Part shown: piece after piece, positions 8,768 through 17,929 of the stretch
Numbering within the stretch: the stretch's first letter is position 1
Layout of the letters: each line of letters opens with the position of its first letter
Made by a program: the position numbers and the translations under genes
The notes under the pieces: generated by a model
Databases searched by the model: none
The model's input: only the letters and a program-made list of their open reading frames with translations
Told to the model about the DNA's origin: nothing
Origin: DAOPZC01 sp035353175
GTDB lineage: Bacteria; Verrucomicrobiota; Kiritimatiellia; RFP12; UBA1067
DNA length: 64,000 nt
NCBI GenBank assembly: GCA_035353175.1
Contig: DAOPZC010000006.1
Span: 62,001-126,000 of the forward strand
Direction: 5' to 3'

Positions 8768-9436
8768 TCACGCCCCTGCCGCGCCCGCCGCCCGGCGCAA
8801 GCCGAGCAGGTGGCGCACGGCCTCGCCCGACAGCGGCACCGCGCCGTCGCCGGTCGCGAGGATGATCTGGCTCGCCAGCTCGAAGAAGTCGGCGTTCTGG
8901 AGCGCATGGTCGAAATCGCGCGCCACCGTGATTTGCCCGTGGTTCGCCATGAGCGCCAGATCGCGCGTGGCCATCACGTCGATCACCGCCTCCGCGAGTT
9001 CCGGCGAGCCCGGCGGCAGATAAGGTACGCGGCCGACAGGGCCGACGTAGAAGGGGATTTCGGGGATCACGTTATAATTCACGCGGGCCCGGCGCTGGCA
9101 GGCCAGGGCCGTCGCGAAGGGCGACTGGTAGTGCAGCACGACGTTCACGTCCGGCCGGGCCCGCAGGATGCCGGCGTGGAAGCGGACCTCGACCGTCGGG
9201 ACGACGTCGTTGAGCGGGCGGCCGTCCGCGATCGCGCAGACCGCGATGTCCTTGGGCGTCAGCCGCCCCAGCCAGCTGCGCGTGCGCGTGACGAGCATGC
9301 GGCTGTCGTCCAAACGCCACGACAGGTTGCCGCTGCTGCAGCGCAACAGCCCGCGCGCCGCGGCCTCTCGGCACGCCGCCACAAACGCGTTCATTTTCGG
9401 ACGCGGAACGGGTCTCACGTGTAAAGTCTTCCTCAT
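8768..9436 (-). CDS. Class II aldolase/adducin-like protein with altered metal site
   Basis: A 222-residue cytoplasmic protein of the class II aldolase family (FucA/AraD/MtnB), zinc enzymes that cleave or isomerise sugar phosphates. SSGNLSWR (34-41) is the substrate phosphate or glycine-loop motif, Glu83 in PTVEVRFH is the catalytic acid, and His166 in MANHGQ is the third zinc ligand. The usual HxH zinc pair is H-Y-Q here (102-104), so one ligand is Gln. Either the metal site is relaxed or activity has changed. GGAG lies eight bases before the chosen ATG. The gene is divergent from the exopolysaccharide operon. Confidence 0.82.
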   Translation of the reverse strand: MRKTLHVRPVPRPKMNAFVAACREAAARGLLRCSSGNLSWRLDDSRMLVTRTRSWLGRLTPKDIAVCAIADGRPLNDVVPTVEVRFHAGILRARPDVNVVLHYQSPFATALACQRRARVNYNVIPEIPFYVGPVGRVPYLPPGSPELAEAVIDVMATRDLALMANHGQITVARDFDHALQNADFFELASQIILATGDGAVPLSGEAVRHLLGLRRAAGAAGA

Positions 9437-9565
9437 GTCCGGCTCTCCCCCGATCCCATCACGGGTGGAAAAAACGATACCATGCCTGCCGAGGCACCCT
9501 CAAGCCCCAAAGCGGGACAACGGGCCGGCGACCATTTTTTGTTTCTTGATGTTCCTGTTTTTTGA

Positions 9566-9594
9566 TTGCCCTCTCATCTCCGTCGGCCTATGAT
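9566..9594 (+). promoter_or_regulatory. Candidate sigma-70-type promoter of the exopolysaccharide operon
   Basis: TTGCCC (9566-9571) and TATGAT (9589-9594) are separated by exactly 17 bases. They sit 55 bp upstream of the PilZ-glycosyltransferase start, in the only sizeable gap (9437-9649) before this operon. Consensus match only; no transcription data. Confidence 0.4.
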
Positions 9595-9649
9595 GTCAAC
9601 ATCACGGTGGGAAGTATCGGCGGCATCCACTTGAAAACGAGGTGATGCC

Positions 9650-11287
9650 ATGAACAGTGAAGCTCGAGCGTTCCCTGAACCGGTCCCTGAGCGGCGTCTC
9701 CGGTCCCGGTCTCGTCCCAATTATTCGGACCGGCGTGCATCCCAACGGTATCTGGCGAAGTTCCCGATCCGGATCTTCATCGGCCAAGGCAAGGAGGCCA
9801 AAGAATACGCGGCCACGGTGCACGATATTTCCAGCGGCGGCCTGCTGATCGAAGCGCCCGAGGTGCCGCCGGAAGAGACCCGGATCCACGTCAAATTCCG
9901 CATCCCAAAAGGCGTGATGCCGGAGGCTTTTATCCAAGGCGTGGTGTCCACCGACGCCGAAGTCCGGCGCCACAAAGAAGGCGATCCGCTGCTGGGTCTC
10001 GCCTTCGAAGAAGACCTCGGGGCGCATTACGAGCGCACGGCCTGGAGCTACCTCCGCTGGCTGGCGGCAGCGGTCTTGTTCGTCGCGGCAAGCCTGATCC
10101 TGCTGATCAAATACGAGAACCTGTACAATTTCTGGTTCGACGTGCCGGTGTTCTTGTACAGCCTGCTGGTCGGCGGCTACCTGATCAGCCGGTTCTTTTT
10201 TGCCTCGTTCTACGGCGATTCCAAGCCGCTCACCGAACTGCCGACCATGTCGGTAATTATTCCGGTGCGGAACGAAGAGGCCAACATTGCCCGGACGCTC
10301 CGGCAAGTCATGGAGTCGGACTACCCCCGCGACCGTTTGCAGGTCATCGCCGTGAACGACTGCAGCACGGACCGCACGCTTGAGGTCATGAAGGAGTCGC
10401 AGAAAATCTATCCGGATCTGGTGGTCCTCGGGCTGGAGAAACAGGCCGGCAAGCGGCATGCCCTGGCCACGGGCGTAGGACTGGCCACGGGGCAGGTCAT
10501 CACCTTCATCGACTCGGACAGCTTCATCCAACCCGACGCCCTGCGACACCTGGTCAACCGCTTCTCCGACCCCAAGGTGGCGGCCGTCACCGGGCACTGC
10601 GACGTGGAGAACATCTGGACGAACATGCTGACCCGCATGCAGACGGTGCGCTACTTCATTGCCTTCCGAGTGATGAAAGCCGCCGAGAGCGTGTTCGACT
10701 CCGTGACGTGCCTGTCGGGACCGATCGCGGCCTACCGCCGGGAGATCCTGCAGCTGGTCATGCCCGAATGGCTCAACCAGATGTTCATGGGACGCCCCGC
10801 CACCTTCGGCGACGACCGGAGCCTGACCAACAGCCTGCTGCGGCGCGGCTACAAAGTCGTGTACGAGTGCAAGGCGCGGGTCACCACGATCGTTCCCGAG
10901 CACCAGAGCGAGTTCCTGCGGCAGCAGCTGCGCTGGAAACGCTCCTGGTTCCGGGAGATGCTGATCGCGTCGTCCTTCATGTGGCGTCGCGAGCCCCTGA
11001 TGGTCGTGTCGTTCTACCTCGGGTTCATCCTGCCGCTGCTGGGGCCGGCGATCGTGATCCGGGCGCTGATCTACGTGCCGCTCGTGCAGCGCACATCGCC
11101 GCTGATGTACATCTTCGGCATCACCCTGATGAGCGCGCTGATGAGCAGCACCTACCTTCTCTACAAACGGTCGCGCATCTGGTTTTACGGGACCGTGTTC
11201 TGTTTCTACTACATGTTTGTCCTGGTCTGGCAGACGCCGTGGGCCGTGCTGACCTGCTGGCGCAACGAATGGATCACAAGAAGCTGA
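9650..11287 (+). CDS. PilZ-domain family 2 glycosyltransferase (exopolysaccharide synthase)
   Basis: A 545-residue inner-membrane synthase. The N-terminus is a PilZ domain with both c-di-GMP motifs, RxxxR (R29ASQR33) and DxSxxG (DISSGG, 59-64). Two transmembrane helices follow (about 137-182), then a processive GT2 domain: NDCSTD (236-241), DSD (288-290), GDD (387-389) and QxxRW (Q425-W429), with about four further helices to the C-terminus. These are the signatures of cellulose, PNAG and hyaluronan-type synthases. In BcsA the PilZ domain follows the GT domain; here it precedes it. The start follows GAGGTGATGCC. It is first gene of an operon, eight bases before the next start. The polymer is unknown; the neighbours resemble pga more than bcs. 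Confidence 0.9.
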   Translation: MNSEARAFPEPVPERRLRSRSRPNYSDRRASQRYLAKFPIRIFIGQGKEAKEYAATVHDISSGGLLIEAPEVPPEETRIHVKFRIPKGVMPEAFIQGVVSTDAEVRRHKEGDPLLGLAFEEDLGAHYERTAWSYLRWLAAAVLFVAASLILLIKYENLYNFWFDVPVFLYSLLVGGYLISRFFFASFYGDSKPLTELPTMSVIIPVRNEEANIARTLRQVMESDYPRDRLQVIAVNDCSTDRTLEVMKESQKIYPDLVVLGLEKQAGKRHALATGVGLATGQVITFIDSDSFIQPDALRHLVNRFSDPKVAAVTGHCDVENIWTNMLTRMQTVRYFIAFRVMKAAESVFDSVTCLSGPIAAYRREILQLVMPEWLNQMFMGRPATFGDDRSLTNSLLRRGYKVVYECKARVTTIVPEHQSEFLRQQLRWKRSWFREMLIASSFMWRREPLMVVSFYLGFILPLLGPAIVIRALIYVPLVQRTSPLMYIFGITLMSALMSSTYLLYKRSRIWFYGTVFCFYYMFVLVWQTPWAVLTCWRNEWITRS

Positions 11288-11295
11288 GGTGACCT

Positions 11296-13248
11296 ATGAA
11301 AAAACTTTCCATTGCGGTTCAATGGCTTGTTTTGGTTGCCCTCGTCGCGTTGACGGCCTACGTCATCTTCCGTCCGACGCCCCAGCCGGACTATGCGCCC
11401 GAAACGTGGCAGGACTGGAACGGCGTGACGGTGCTCTCTTATGCCGGTATCGCCCGGCACGAGTCACCCGTCTATCCGTCCGTAAAACGGCTGGAAGCCC
11501 AGTTGGCCGCCCTGCGGGACGACGGCTACCGGACCGTCCGTCCGGAGGATGTGCGAGCCTATCTGGAAGAACGCGCGCCGCTGCCCAAAAAAGCGCTGCT
11601 GCTGATCTTCGAGGGGGGGCGCAAAGAGGCGTTCATCCGGGCGACTCCCGTGCTGCAGCGGACAGGATTCTCCGCCGTCATCGTCACGCCCACCACCGTC
11701 CTGCGCCAGTGGGGAGGCTTCTACCTGAAGCGGAAGGACATCCGAAAGATTGTCCGTCTGCCCCAGTGGCAGGTCGGCAGCATGGGCCACCAGGCGTTTG
11801 AGCCGGTGCCGGGATCGACGTCCGTCGAGATGGGACATTTCCTGGCCCAGCGCGAAGTGTCTGACGGTCAGGTGGAAACCGCCGAGCATTTCCGTAACCG
11901 CGTCCTTCAGGATTATGCCCAGTCCGCACAACTCTTGGAAGACGCCGCCGGAAAGCCTCCGCTGCTCTATCTCTATCCGTATGCCGATGCCGGACAAAGC
12001 CCGTGCTCCGACCCGCTGGCCGAAACGGTGAACCGGGACGCTGTAACCCGCTATTTCAGCCTGGCCTTCATCGGCGGATCGAACGCGTTCAATGGTCCGG
12101 GCAGCGACCCATGGAGCCTAACCCGTCTGCGCGTCCCCGGCAACTGGACGCCCGAGCATCTGTTGGCCGAGTTGGCTTCCAGCCAGCCGCGTCACCGGCC
12201 GCAGTCCGACCTCGGACTGGCGCAAGACTGGGTGTTTGAACGCGAGGCCGATATGCGGAACGCCGAACTGCACCTCCCCGCCGATGCGGCCGTCTGGCTG
12301 CGGGGCACGGAGGCGTGGACAGACCTTGAGGCCAGCGCCGAGCTGCTTCCCGAGACGGCCGGCAGCGGCGCGCTTTATGCGCGTTACACGAGCGTACGTT
12401 CCTGGCTGCGCGTCGCCGTGGACACCGAAGGCCTGCGCGTTCAAGAACGCTTGGGCGGGCGGCTCTACACCCTCTGTCGCCGTCCTCCGGCCGCGGGCGC
12501 CCCGCAGGCCGCCCGCCGCGTCCGGCTACGCATCCGGAACAACCGGGCATGGGTGTGGCTGAACGACGAGCCTGTCGCCGAAAACCTGCCGCTCGCGCCC
12601 GACACCCGCCGCGGCCGCGTCGGCTTCGGCTGTGATGCGGGCGAACTCCGCGTGAGCGCCTTCTCGGCGCGCCCCCTGCCCGCCCGCTGGGTCCTCGCCA
12701 ACAGCATCCGGCTGATTCCGGACGCGGCCCTGGATCAAGTCCAGGCGGTGATCCCGAACTGGTTCCGCGCCGGCGAACCCCCCGGCCTCGCCCAAACGGC
12801 ACAACAGGACCTGCTGCACGCGGCCGTCACCGGCATCCGCACCGTCCCCCTCCTGACGGGAGGCACGGCGCTGGACAACGAAGCGGCCCGCGACTGGGCC
12901 GCCGCGATCGACGCCGAACTGGTCCGCGCCGACGTGAAGACGCTGACGCCGGCCCTGGCGGTGGACGGCCCCGCGTTTACGCTGGCCGCCGAACTGCGGA
13001 ACCGGGGTTACCGCGTGGTTCACCTGCTGGCGCCCGCGCAGGCGTTGGAATGGGGCCGATCGGTCGCCTTGGCTGCGCCGGATGAACCGATCGCCGTGAA
13101 CGGTGTCGGCGGGGAAGCCGACGCTGCGCTTGTTTGGTTGAAGCGCGTCATCCCGACGAGCCGTCTGGCCTTGCGGGAAATCGACGGCGCCGCACTCGCG
13201 CCGAATCTCTCCACCCTGCGCCGGTATGACTCGATGCCGGGACTCTGA
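11296..13248 (+). CDS. PgaB-like periplasmic protein with degenerate deacetylase domain
   Basis: A 650-residue membrane-anchored protein (signal anchor about 8-25). Residues 40-235 follow the layout of the PgaB/NodB deacetylase domain, but its catalytic motifs are lost. The expected TFDDG metal motif reads IFEGG (104-108), the H(S/T)xxH motif reads GSMGHQ (161-166), and PYG-type motif reads YPYAD (227-231). About 300-465 is a concanavalin-like beta-sandwich (DLEASAELLPETAGSGALYA). The C-terminal 180 residues look like a barrel domain, as the glycosidase half of PgaB does. It probably binds or guides polymer through the periplasm without deacetylating it. SD GAGGTGACCT. Fold assignment is by eye. 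Confidence 0.72.
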   Translation: MKKLSIAVQWLVLVALVALTAYVIFRPTPQPDYAPETWQDWNGVTVLSYAGIARHESPVYPSVKRLEAQLAALRDDGYRTVRPEDVRAYLEERAPLPKKALLLIFEGGRKEAFIRATPVLQRTGFSAVIVTPTTVLRQWGGFYLKRKDIRKIVRLPQWQVGSMGHQAFEPVPGSTSVEMGHFLAQREVSDGQVETAEHFRNRVLQDYAQSAQLLEDAAGKPPLLYLYPYADAGQSPCSDPLAETVNRDAVTRYFSLAFIGGSNAFNGPGSDPWSLTRLRVPGNWTPEHLLAELASSQPRHRPQSDLGLAQDWVFEREADMRNAELHLPADAAVWLRGTEAWTDLEASAELLPETAGSGALYARYTSVRSWLRVAVDTEGLRVQERLGGRLYTLCRRPPAAGAPQAARRVRLRIRNNRAWVWLNDEPVAENLPLAPDTRRGRVGFGCDAGELRVSAFSARPLPARWVLANSIRLIPDAALDQVQAVIPNWFRAGEPPGLAQTAQQDLLHAAVTGIRTVPLLTGGTALDNEAARDWAAAIDAELVRADVKTLTPALAVDGPAFTLAAELRNRGYRVVHLLAPAQALEWGRSVALAAPDEPIAVNGVGGEADAALVWLKRVIPTSRLALREIDGAALAPNLSTLRRYDSMPGL

Positions 13249-13262
13249 AAGGAGCGCTGACC

Positions 13263-16200
13263 ATGAATACTCTGAAGCTTTGCCTCATCGCGATAGTGGT
13301 CGGCGGGTTCGGGGCGACCCTGCGGCCGTTGCTTGCGCAGGACGTCGCCAACGTGACCCAACTGATCAGGGATTCGCAATCCGCACTGGCCGCGGCGAAG
13401 TACGCCGAGGCCGAACGTCTGGCGCGAGGCGCCGTCGACCTCGACCCCGCCCATCCCCCGGCCTGGCGGCAGTATGGCCTCGCCCTCCTGAAGGGGGGCA
13501 AGGCGCAGGAAGCCGCCACCGCGCTGCAGCGGGCGGTCTCGATGGACGAGAAGGATGCGACGGCCTGGCGCGGGCTGGCCATGGCCTGCTGGCAGACCCA
13601 GCAGCCGAACGAGGCGGTCCGGGCCCTCAGCGCCTATCTGCGCGTGAAGCCCGAAGATGCCGGCGTCTGGCGCGACCTCGCCACCTGGCTCACCCAGCTG
13701 GAACGGGGTGAACAGGCGGTCGCCGCCCTCGAGCGGGTGGCCGAGCTGAAACCCGAAGACGCTTCGGCCTGGCGCGAGCTGGGCGCCTGGCTGACCAAGC
13801 TGGAGCGCTACGAACAGGCCGTCGCCGCCTTCGAGCACGCGGTGAAACTGCACCCGGAGGAGGCCGCCGCGAGGCGCGGCATGGCCACGGCCCTCACCCG
13901 CCTGGAGCGCTACGAGCCCGCCGTCGCCGCGCTGGAACAGGTGGTCAAGGCGTCGCCGGACGACGTCTCGGCGTGGCGCGACATGGCCACCGCGCTGATC
14001 CGGCTAAAGCGCAACGAGCAGGCGGTCGCCGCGCTGGAGCGCGTGGTGAAGCTCAAACCCGAAGACGTCTCGGCGTGGCGCGACCTCGCCACCGAGCTCG
14101 CCCGCCTCGAGCGCCACGAGCAGGCCGTGGCGGCGCTTGCGAACGTGGTCAAAGCCGCGCCGGACGACGCCTCCGCCTGGCGCGACATGGCCACGGGACA
14201 AACGCGCATCGAGCGCCTCGAGCAGGCCATCGCCTCGCTGGAACAGGCGCTCAAGCTCCAGCCCGAGGAGGCCTCGGCGTGGCAGGCCTTGGCCGTGCTG
14301 CACCAGCGCACCGGCAAGCTGGCCGAAGCCGCGAAGGACTACGAGAAGGCGCTCGCGCTGCGCCCCGGCGATCCGGTCATCCGCCGCGACCTGGGCTGGG
14401 CGCTCTGGTCGCTGGGCCGCCGCGACGACGCCGTCGCGCGGCTGACGGAAGCCGTCGAGGCCGGCATCGAGTCGCGCGACCGCGTGATCTTCCAGGTCGC
14501 CGCCCGCCTGGCCGAGGAGGACGCGGGCGAGGCGGCCCTGGCCTTCCTGCGCAAGGTCAACCCCAACAGCCCGACCTCCACCATCGGCCTGGCGCTGGCC
14601 CGGGGCGGCCGCGTGAGGGCGGCCGAGCCGATCCTGCTGAACGCCTGGCAGAACGGCGAGCAGACGGCTGCAGTCGGACTCTATCTGGCCTATGCGCGTG
14701 CCCTGAACGGACGCTTCGACGGCATCGACAAGCACCTCGACCCGCTGCTGAGCACGCCGGGCACACTCCCGCAAGAGCAGGCCGACCTGGTGCTGGAAAC
14801 GCTCCGCCAAGGCAACACCCGCCCGGAGACGCCCGCGCTGATGGCTCGGCTTGAGGCGCGGCTGGGGCCGGCCGAAACCGCCAGCAAGCGCGTGACCGAC
14901 ATCCTGGAGACCTGCGCCGAAGCCAGCCGCATTCGCGGCCAGACGGCGTTGGCCCTGCAGATGTACCGCCGCGTGCTGGAGCGCGACCCTGCGCGCGGCT
15001 CGTGGTCGTGGGTCGTCCTGCTGGCCGAGCGCGTCGAGGGCAAGACCCCCTTCGTCTGGCTCGACAGCTATGCGAAGCGCGTCTCCGATCCGGCCCGCCT
15101 AGCCGGCATCCGAGGCCTGAGAGCGGCGCGTCTGGGGCAACCGGAAGCGGCCGTGCCCGAGCTGCGCCAGAGCATCGCGCTGGACAAGGAGCAACCGCTG
15201 CTGCGGCAGCTCTTGTTCGACAGCCTGCTGCGCGTGGGGAATGCCGACGAGGCCCGCATCGAAGCGGAGTGGTTCGCCAAGCGTGTGGAAGCCGGCGACG
15301 CATCGTCGCGGCCCAATCTGGCCGAGATGCTGACGCGCCTCGGCGAGACCGCGGCGGCCCTGCCGCACTGGGAGACGCTCCGCAAGGCCAATCCGGACTC
15401 GATCTACTACGGCATCGAGAACGCCACGGCGCTGTTCCGTCTGGGCCGCCCGGAGGAAGCCATGGAGATCCTGCGGACCCTGGCGGGCGCCAAGCCGAAC
15501 AGCCGGGTCTTCGAGCTGATGGCCGAGATTGAGACGGCACAGACCAACACGCTCCAATCGGTGGAATGGGCCAGCCGCGGCCTGGCGATCGACCCTTCGC
15601 CGGGGCTCCTGCGCTACCATGCCGAGGGCCTGGAAAAACTGGGAACCAACAACGCGCCTGCAGCGCTGGCCTCGGCCCAGCGCTTCTTGAAGGATGACCC
15701 GGGCTACGTGCCGCTCACCGTGCTGGCGGGCCGCATGCTCGCGAGCGTGGGTCAAACCAACGAACTCGAGGTGTATTACCTCCGGCAGCTCGCGCGCAAC
15801 CCGATGTTCACACCGTCGCTCACGGGGCTGCGCGAGCTCACCACCCTCGACGGCCGGTTCGAAGAGGCGACCGAATACGCCCGCCTGCATACCCTGATTC
15901 TGACCAACAACTCGGAGGTGCTGCGAAGCTACGCCAACTCGCTGGCCCAGCAGGACCACTTCGTCAAAGCGCTGAAGATCCTGCGCCCGCTGGCGCGCAC
16001 GCCGGTCGAGAAAGCCGTGCCCATCCTGACCTACCCGTCGATCATGCGGCATCCCTACCCAGGACGCAACTCGGTTGACCAGATCAGCCGGCACATCCGG
16101 CGCCTCGCCGACGACGGCTACCGCTTCATCAACGCGTTCAGCCAGATCAGCGAAAAGCCGGAGGCCCGCCACGTGATGCTCGTGCTGCTCGATCCGGACG

Positions 16201-17867
16201 CCGGGGTGATCGACGCCCTCGACCCCGTGCTGCAGCGGCACGGCGCGCGCGTGGTCTACGCCGGCAACGCCGCGGTGCCGACGCTGACCCTCGCGGGGAC
16301 GCCGCTGCCCGCACGCCTGGCCCCCGTCCTGTCGAGCGGCCGCTGGCAGCTGGCCTCGGGCGGCCCGGCCGACTTCGCGCGCCTGCCGGTGACCGAGACC
16401 GGCGTGCTCGGCAACCCCCTCACCCACCCGCTGGTCAAGGACGGGGTCCGCGAGTCCCAGGCGGCGTTCTCCAACCGCCTGGAACAGACCCTCGGCGAGA
16501 GCGCCCGTGCCCTGAAGACGCGCGGCGAACGCCTGCTGGTCTACCCGTCCGGCGATTTCGGCCAGCGCTCGCTGGACACGACCGTCACCAACGCCTGGAC
16601 ACTCCACCACGTGATGGCGAACCACTTCACGCATGCGCTCTACTTCGACGACAGCGGCTTCTATCTGACGCAGCCCGCCGGCGACCCGTTGCGCATCCCC
16701 GCGCGCGTGGTGCCCCCGGAGTGGGATGAGCAAGCCCTCGCCGCGCACCTCCAGGGCACCGAGCACCCGCTGGTGCGCGCCCGGCTCGAACTGGGCCGCG
16801 TGCTGTTCTGGCACGGCCAACACGCCCAAGCCAACGCCGCCTTCGCCGAAGCCGAGCGCGCTGGCGCGGACCGCGAAGACATCCTGTTCAACTGGGGCAT
16901 GAACGCGGACCGCGACGGCGACATCTTCACCGCCAAGCGCAGCCTGCTCGCCGCGCAGGTCCTGGACCCCGGCTCCGAGCGCATCAGCCACGCGCTGGCG
17001 CGCCTTGAATCGCGCCGCCGCCCGCAGGCCACGGCGTTCTTCTACGGGTGGACCGACAACGAGGACGCGAACGACCGCGACCACTACCGGTACGGCGCCT
17101 ACGCGGATACCTTCGTGAACGACCGGCTGAGCCTCGGAGCGGCGGCCGACCGCAACCGGTGGAACACCGACGGCATCGGTGACGAGTACGGCACGCGCCT
17201 GGGGTTGCGCAGCATGGCCTACCTCTGGCCCGAGATCTGGCTCGACGGCCGGCTGTGGATCCTGGACATGGATGACCAAGACGACCACTGGGGCGGCCAG
17301 GCCGCGCTGCGGCTGCCGAACCCCATGCTGAGCGGGCACGTCTATCTCACCGCCTCCCGGGAAGAGATCGAGACCGTGGAGGCGCTGCGCGCGAACATCG
17401 ACGCGAACACGTATGCCCTGCGCACCTACTCGCGGATGCTCGACGTATACGACCTGTTCGCGAACCTCTCCCGGATCGACCGCTCGGACGGCAACGACAC
17501 CACCATGCTCGACGGCAAGCTCCTCTACCGCCTTCAAGAGTGGCCTTACGTCGGCGTCGGCTGGCGCTTTCGGATCGCGGACAGCGACCGCGACCCGCCC
17601 GAATACTGGGCCCCCGAAGAGCTCCAGCAGCACCAGTTGCACATCACCGTGCGCGGCGCGTGGAATGACCGGCTGAGTTACACGGCGAGCGCCGAAGCCG
17701 GCTACGCCGAAGAGCGCGACACCGACTGGCGCTTTGTCTGGGGCGCGCGCGGCGAGATCAACTACTTCCTGACCGAACGGTTCAGCGTGAACGGCGAGGC
17801 CGGCTGGTTCGAGACCCCGGACTATGACCGCCTGTTCGGGCGTATCAGTCTGACCGGCCGGTTCTGA
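13263..17867 (+). CDS. TPR / deacetylase-like / outer-membrane beta-barrel fusion exporter
   Basis: A 1534-residue exported protein (signal peptide 1-25). Residues about 30-900 are many 34-residue TPR units with near-repeats such as DASAWRELGAWLTKLERYEQ. Residues about 905-1155 resemble a NodB fold with broken motifs: LVLLDPDAG (near 976) where TFDDG is expected, ASGGPADF in place of HxxxH, and VYPSGDFGQ near 1095. After two more TPR-like units, residues about 1256-1534 are an alternating amphipathic beta-barrel ending in the outer-membrane signature FGRISLTGRF with terminal Phe. PgaA and BcsC combine TPRs with a 16-strand porin; a deacetylase-like domain between them is extra. SD AAAGGAGCG. 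The role is likely export of the polymer made by the upstream synthase. Confidence 0.8.
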   Translation: MNTLKLCLIAIVVGGFGATLRPLLAQDVANVTQLIRDSQSALAAAKYAEAERLARGAVDLDPAHPPAWRQYGLALLKGGKAQEAATALQRAVSMDEKDATAWRGLAMACWQTQQPNEAVRALSAYLRVKPEDAGVWRDLATWLTQLERGEQAVAALERVAELKPEDASAWRELGAWLTKLERYEQAVAAFEHAVKLHPEEAAARRGMATALTRLERYEPAVAALEQVVKASPDDVSAWRDMATALIRLKRNEQAVAALERVVKLKPEDVSAWRDLATELARLERHEQAVAALANVVKAAPDDASAWRDMATGQTRIERLEQAIASLEQALKLQPEEASAWQALAVLHQRTGKLAEAAKDYEKALALRPGDPVIRRDLGWALWSLGRRDDAVARLTEAVEAGIESRDRVIFQVAARLAEEDAGEAALAFLRKVNPNSPTSTIGLALARGGRVRAAEPILLNAWQNGEQTAAVGLYLAYARALNGRFDGIDKHLDPLLSTPGTLPQEQADLVLETLRQGNTRPETPALMARLEARLGPAETASKRVTDILETCAEASRIRGQTALALQMYRRVLERDPARGSWSWVVLLAERVEGKTPFVWLDSYAKRVSDPARLAGIRGLRAARLGQPEAAVPELRQSIALDKEQPLLRQLLFDSLLRVGNADEARIEAEWFAKRVEAGDASSRPNLAEMLTRLGETAAALPHWETLRKANPDSIYYGIENATALFRLGRPEEAMEILRTLAGAKPNSRVFELMAEIETAQTNTLQSVEWASRGLAIDPSPGLLRYHAEGLEKLGTNNAPAALASAQRFLKDDPGYVPLTVLAGRMLASVGQTNELEVYYLRQLARNPMFTPSLTGLRELTTLDGRFEEATEYARLHTLILTNNSEVLRSYANSLAQQDHFVKALKILRPLARTPVEKAVPILTYPSIMRHPYPGRNSVDQISRHIRRLADDGYRFINAFSQISEKPEARHVMLVLLDPDAGVIDALDPVLQRHGARVVYAGNAAVPTLTLAGTPLPARLAPVLSSGRWQLASGGPADFARLPVTETGVLGNPLTHPLVKDGVRESQAAFSNRLEQTLGESARALKTRGERLLVYPSGDFGQRSLDTTVTNAWTLHHVMANHFTHALYFDDSGFYLTQPAGDPLRIPARVVPPEWDEQALAAHLQGTEHPLVRARLELGRVLFWHGQHAQANAAFAEAERAGADREDILFNWGMNADRDGDIFTAKRSLLAAQVLDPGSERISHALARLESRRRPQATAFFYGWTDNEDANDRDHYRYGAYADTFVNDRLSLGAAADRNRWNTDGIGDEYGTRLGLRSMAYLWPEIWLDGRLWILDMDDQDDHWGGQAALRLPNPMLSGHVYLTASREEIETVEALRANIDANTYALRTYSRMLDVYDLFANLSRIDRSDGNDTTMLDGKLLYRLQEWPYVGVGWRFRIADSDRDPPEYWAPEELQQHQLHITVRGAWNDRLSYTASAEAGYAEERDTDWRFVWGARGEINYFLTERFSVNGEAGWFETPDYDRLFGRISLTGRF

Positions 17868-17929
17868 GGAGCGACGCCACAGAAAGCCGGATCCTCAACT
17901 GACCTGCGGCTGAAGAAAGGAGCGCCGCC

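Noticed and set aside
9602..10903. A 433-codon minus-strand frame over the glycosyltransferase gene
   Set aside because: The real GT2 and PilZ motifs are on the plus strand; this frame is a compositional shadow.
13700..14300. CRISPR-like or tandem DNA repeats in the TPR region
   Set aside because: The periodicity is that of 34-residue protein repeats (about 102 bp) with drifting codons; there are no spacers, and no cas genes.
15099..17642. An 847-codon minus-strand frame over the TPR/barrel gene
   Set aside because: Antisense shadow without recognisable motifs; the plus-strand gene has signal peptide, TPRs and barrel.
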